Source: Paracoccus aminophilus JCM 7686 (lineage in GTDB: Bacteria; Pseudomonadota; Alphaproteobacteria; Rhodobacterales; Rhodobacteraceae). Taken from it: a stretch of 64,000 bases of DNA. Made by a program: the position numbers and the translations under genes. Below, in pieces: positions 63,409 to 64,000 of this stretch (within the stretch, counting starts at the first letter, position 1; every line of letters begins with the position of its first letter). The notes beneath the pieces were generated by a model, which was not told the origin of the DNA, did not search any database, and saw only the letters and a program-made list of their open reading frames with translations. The DNA lies in NCBI RefSeq assembly GCF_000444995.1, contig NC_022041.1, positions 780,001 through 844,000 on the forward strand, read 5' to 3'.

Positions 63409-64000
63409 ATGAGCACAAAATTCTCTTTCTCGGTCTCGGCAGTTGACGGGCAGGCGCGCACCGGCGTGATCTCGACCCCGCGTGGCGAGATCCGCACCCC
63501 TGCCTTCATGCCGGTCGGCACTGCCGCCACGGTCAAGGCGATGATGCCCGAATCGGTGCGCGCGACTGGCGCGGATATCTTGCTGGGCAATACCTATCAT
63601 CTGATGCTGCGCCCCGGCGCGGACCGGATCGAGCGTCTGGGGGGCCTGCATAAATTCATGAACTGGCCGCGCCCGATCCTGACCGATTCCGGCGGCTTTC
63701 AGGTCATGTCACTGTCGGGCTTGCGCAAGCTGACCGAAGAGGGCGTGACTTTCTCGAGCCATGTTGACGGCTCGAAGCATTTTCTCTCGCCCGAGACCAG
63801 CATGGAGATCCAGCGCAAGCTTGGCTCTGATATCGTGATGTGTTTCGACGAATGCCCGGCGCTGCCTGCGACCGAGGCTGAGGTCGCGACCTCGATGCGG
63901 ATGTCGATGCGCTGGGCGCAGCGGTCTCGCGATGCTTTCGGGGATCGTCCGGGCCATGCTTTGTTCGGGATCCAGCAGGGCGGCGTCACCCGCGAGCTGC
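63409..64000 (+). CDS. tgt: Queuine tRNA-ribosyltransferase Tgt, N-terminal part
   Basis: The first 197 codons of tgt; the gene runs off the right edge. Tgt exchanges guanine at tRNA position 34 for the queuosine precursor preQ1 in tRNAs for Asp, Asn, His and Tyr. The nucleophile-region motifs are clear: [40 protein letters not shown] (with the Asp of the active site) and [10 protein letters not shown], followed by FGIQQGG. The tRNA-Asp genes in this window have a GTC anticodon, a natural substrate. Confidence 0.97.
   Translation, partial: MSTKFSFSVSAVDGQARTGVISTPRGEIRTPAFMPVGTAATVKAMMPESVRATGADILLGNTYHLMLRPGADRIERLGGLHKFMNWPRPILTDSGGFQVMSLSGLRKLTEEGVTFSSHVDGSKHFLSPETSMEIQRKLGSDIVMCFDECPALPATEAEVATSMRMSMRWAQRSRDAFGDRPGHALFGIQQGGVTREL

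Overview
This window reads as chromosome of a high-GC alphaproteobacterium of the Rhodobacteraceae, most like Paracoccus or a close relative. The signs are a split Entner-Doudoroff set (zwf-pgl-pgi and edd) with matching LacI-type operators, hisD followed by a UPF0262 gene and a low-molecular-weight phosphatase gene, a short HisG paired with HisZ behind hisS, an OlsB-like acyltransferase, and many small Rhodobacterales families (DUF2948, DUF4169, DUF177, UPF0262, a PIN protein of the RSP_2648 type). The genus is inferred; no rRNA is present. I saw no prophage, insertion sequence or CRISPR array.

Layout. 0-7 kb: a truncated exported protein, a membrane-anchored FMN-dependent glutamate-synthase-like protein, a small hypothetical, an LLM flavin oxidoreductase, then an outer-membrane-type protein followed at once by a secreted Ntn-type amidase. 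7-14 kb: tRNA-Thr, murA with three small followers, hisD-UPF0262-phosphatase, and a soluble three-PAS chemoreceptor. 14-22 kb: sugar catabolism, with edd on the minus strand and rlmI-PIN then zwf-pgl-pgi on the plus strand; near-identical palindromes precede edd and zwf. 22-29 kb: metY with a candidate pseudoknot leader, a SIMPL protein, a 1302-residue Ala/Pro-rich trans-membrane protein that looks like a GspL/PilM-type front joined to a GspC/PilP-type tail, and a lipoprotein transglycosylase. 29-36 kb: gatB, slyX and the hisS-hisZ-hisG operon. 36-45 kb: ftsY, class I aldolase, pgk, two cyclophilins (cytoplasmic and exported), tyrS, anmK and a LEA-like PRC-barrel protein. 45-51 kb: two identical tRNA-Asp genes, sspB, a PmtA-like methyltransferase, fumC, two small genes, yebC, and a divergent argP/argO pair.

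51.9-59.4 kb is a complete choline-to-glycine-betaine locus. Choline uptake (choX, choW, choV) is on the minus strand, and betI-betB-betA is on the plus strand, sharing a control region with a BetI-like palindrome. An exported alpha/beta hydrolase is translationally coupled to choX inside the transporter operon, which suggests release of choline from an ester outside the cytoplasm before uptake. 59.4-64 kb: DUF177, bamE, a small hypothetical, a DmpA-type peptidase, msrB, olsB and the start of tgt.

The strongest leads beyond ordinary annotation are the hydrolase embedded in the choline operon, the possible RBS-sequestering pseudoknot before metY, the GspL/PilP-like composite protein, the shared operator linking edd and zwf, and a dispersed short repeat (GC hairpin plus AT-rich tail) at the 3' ends of five genes.
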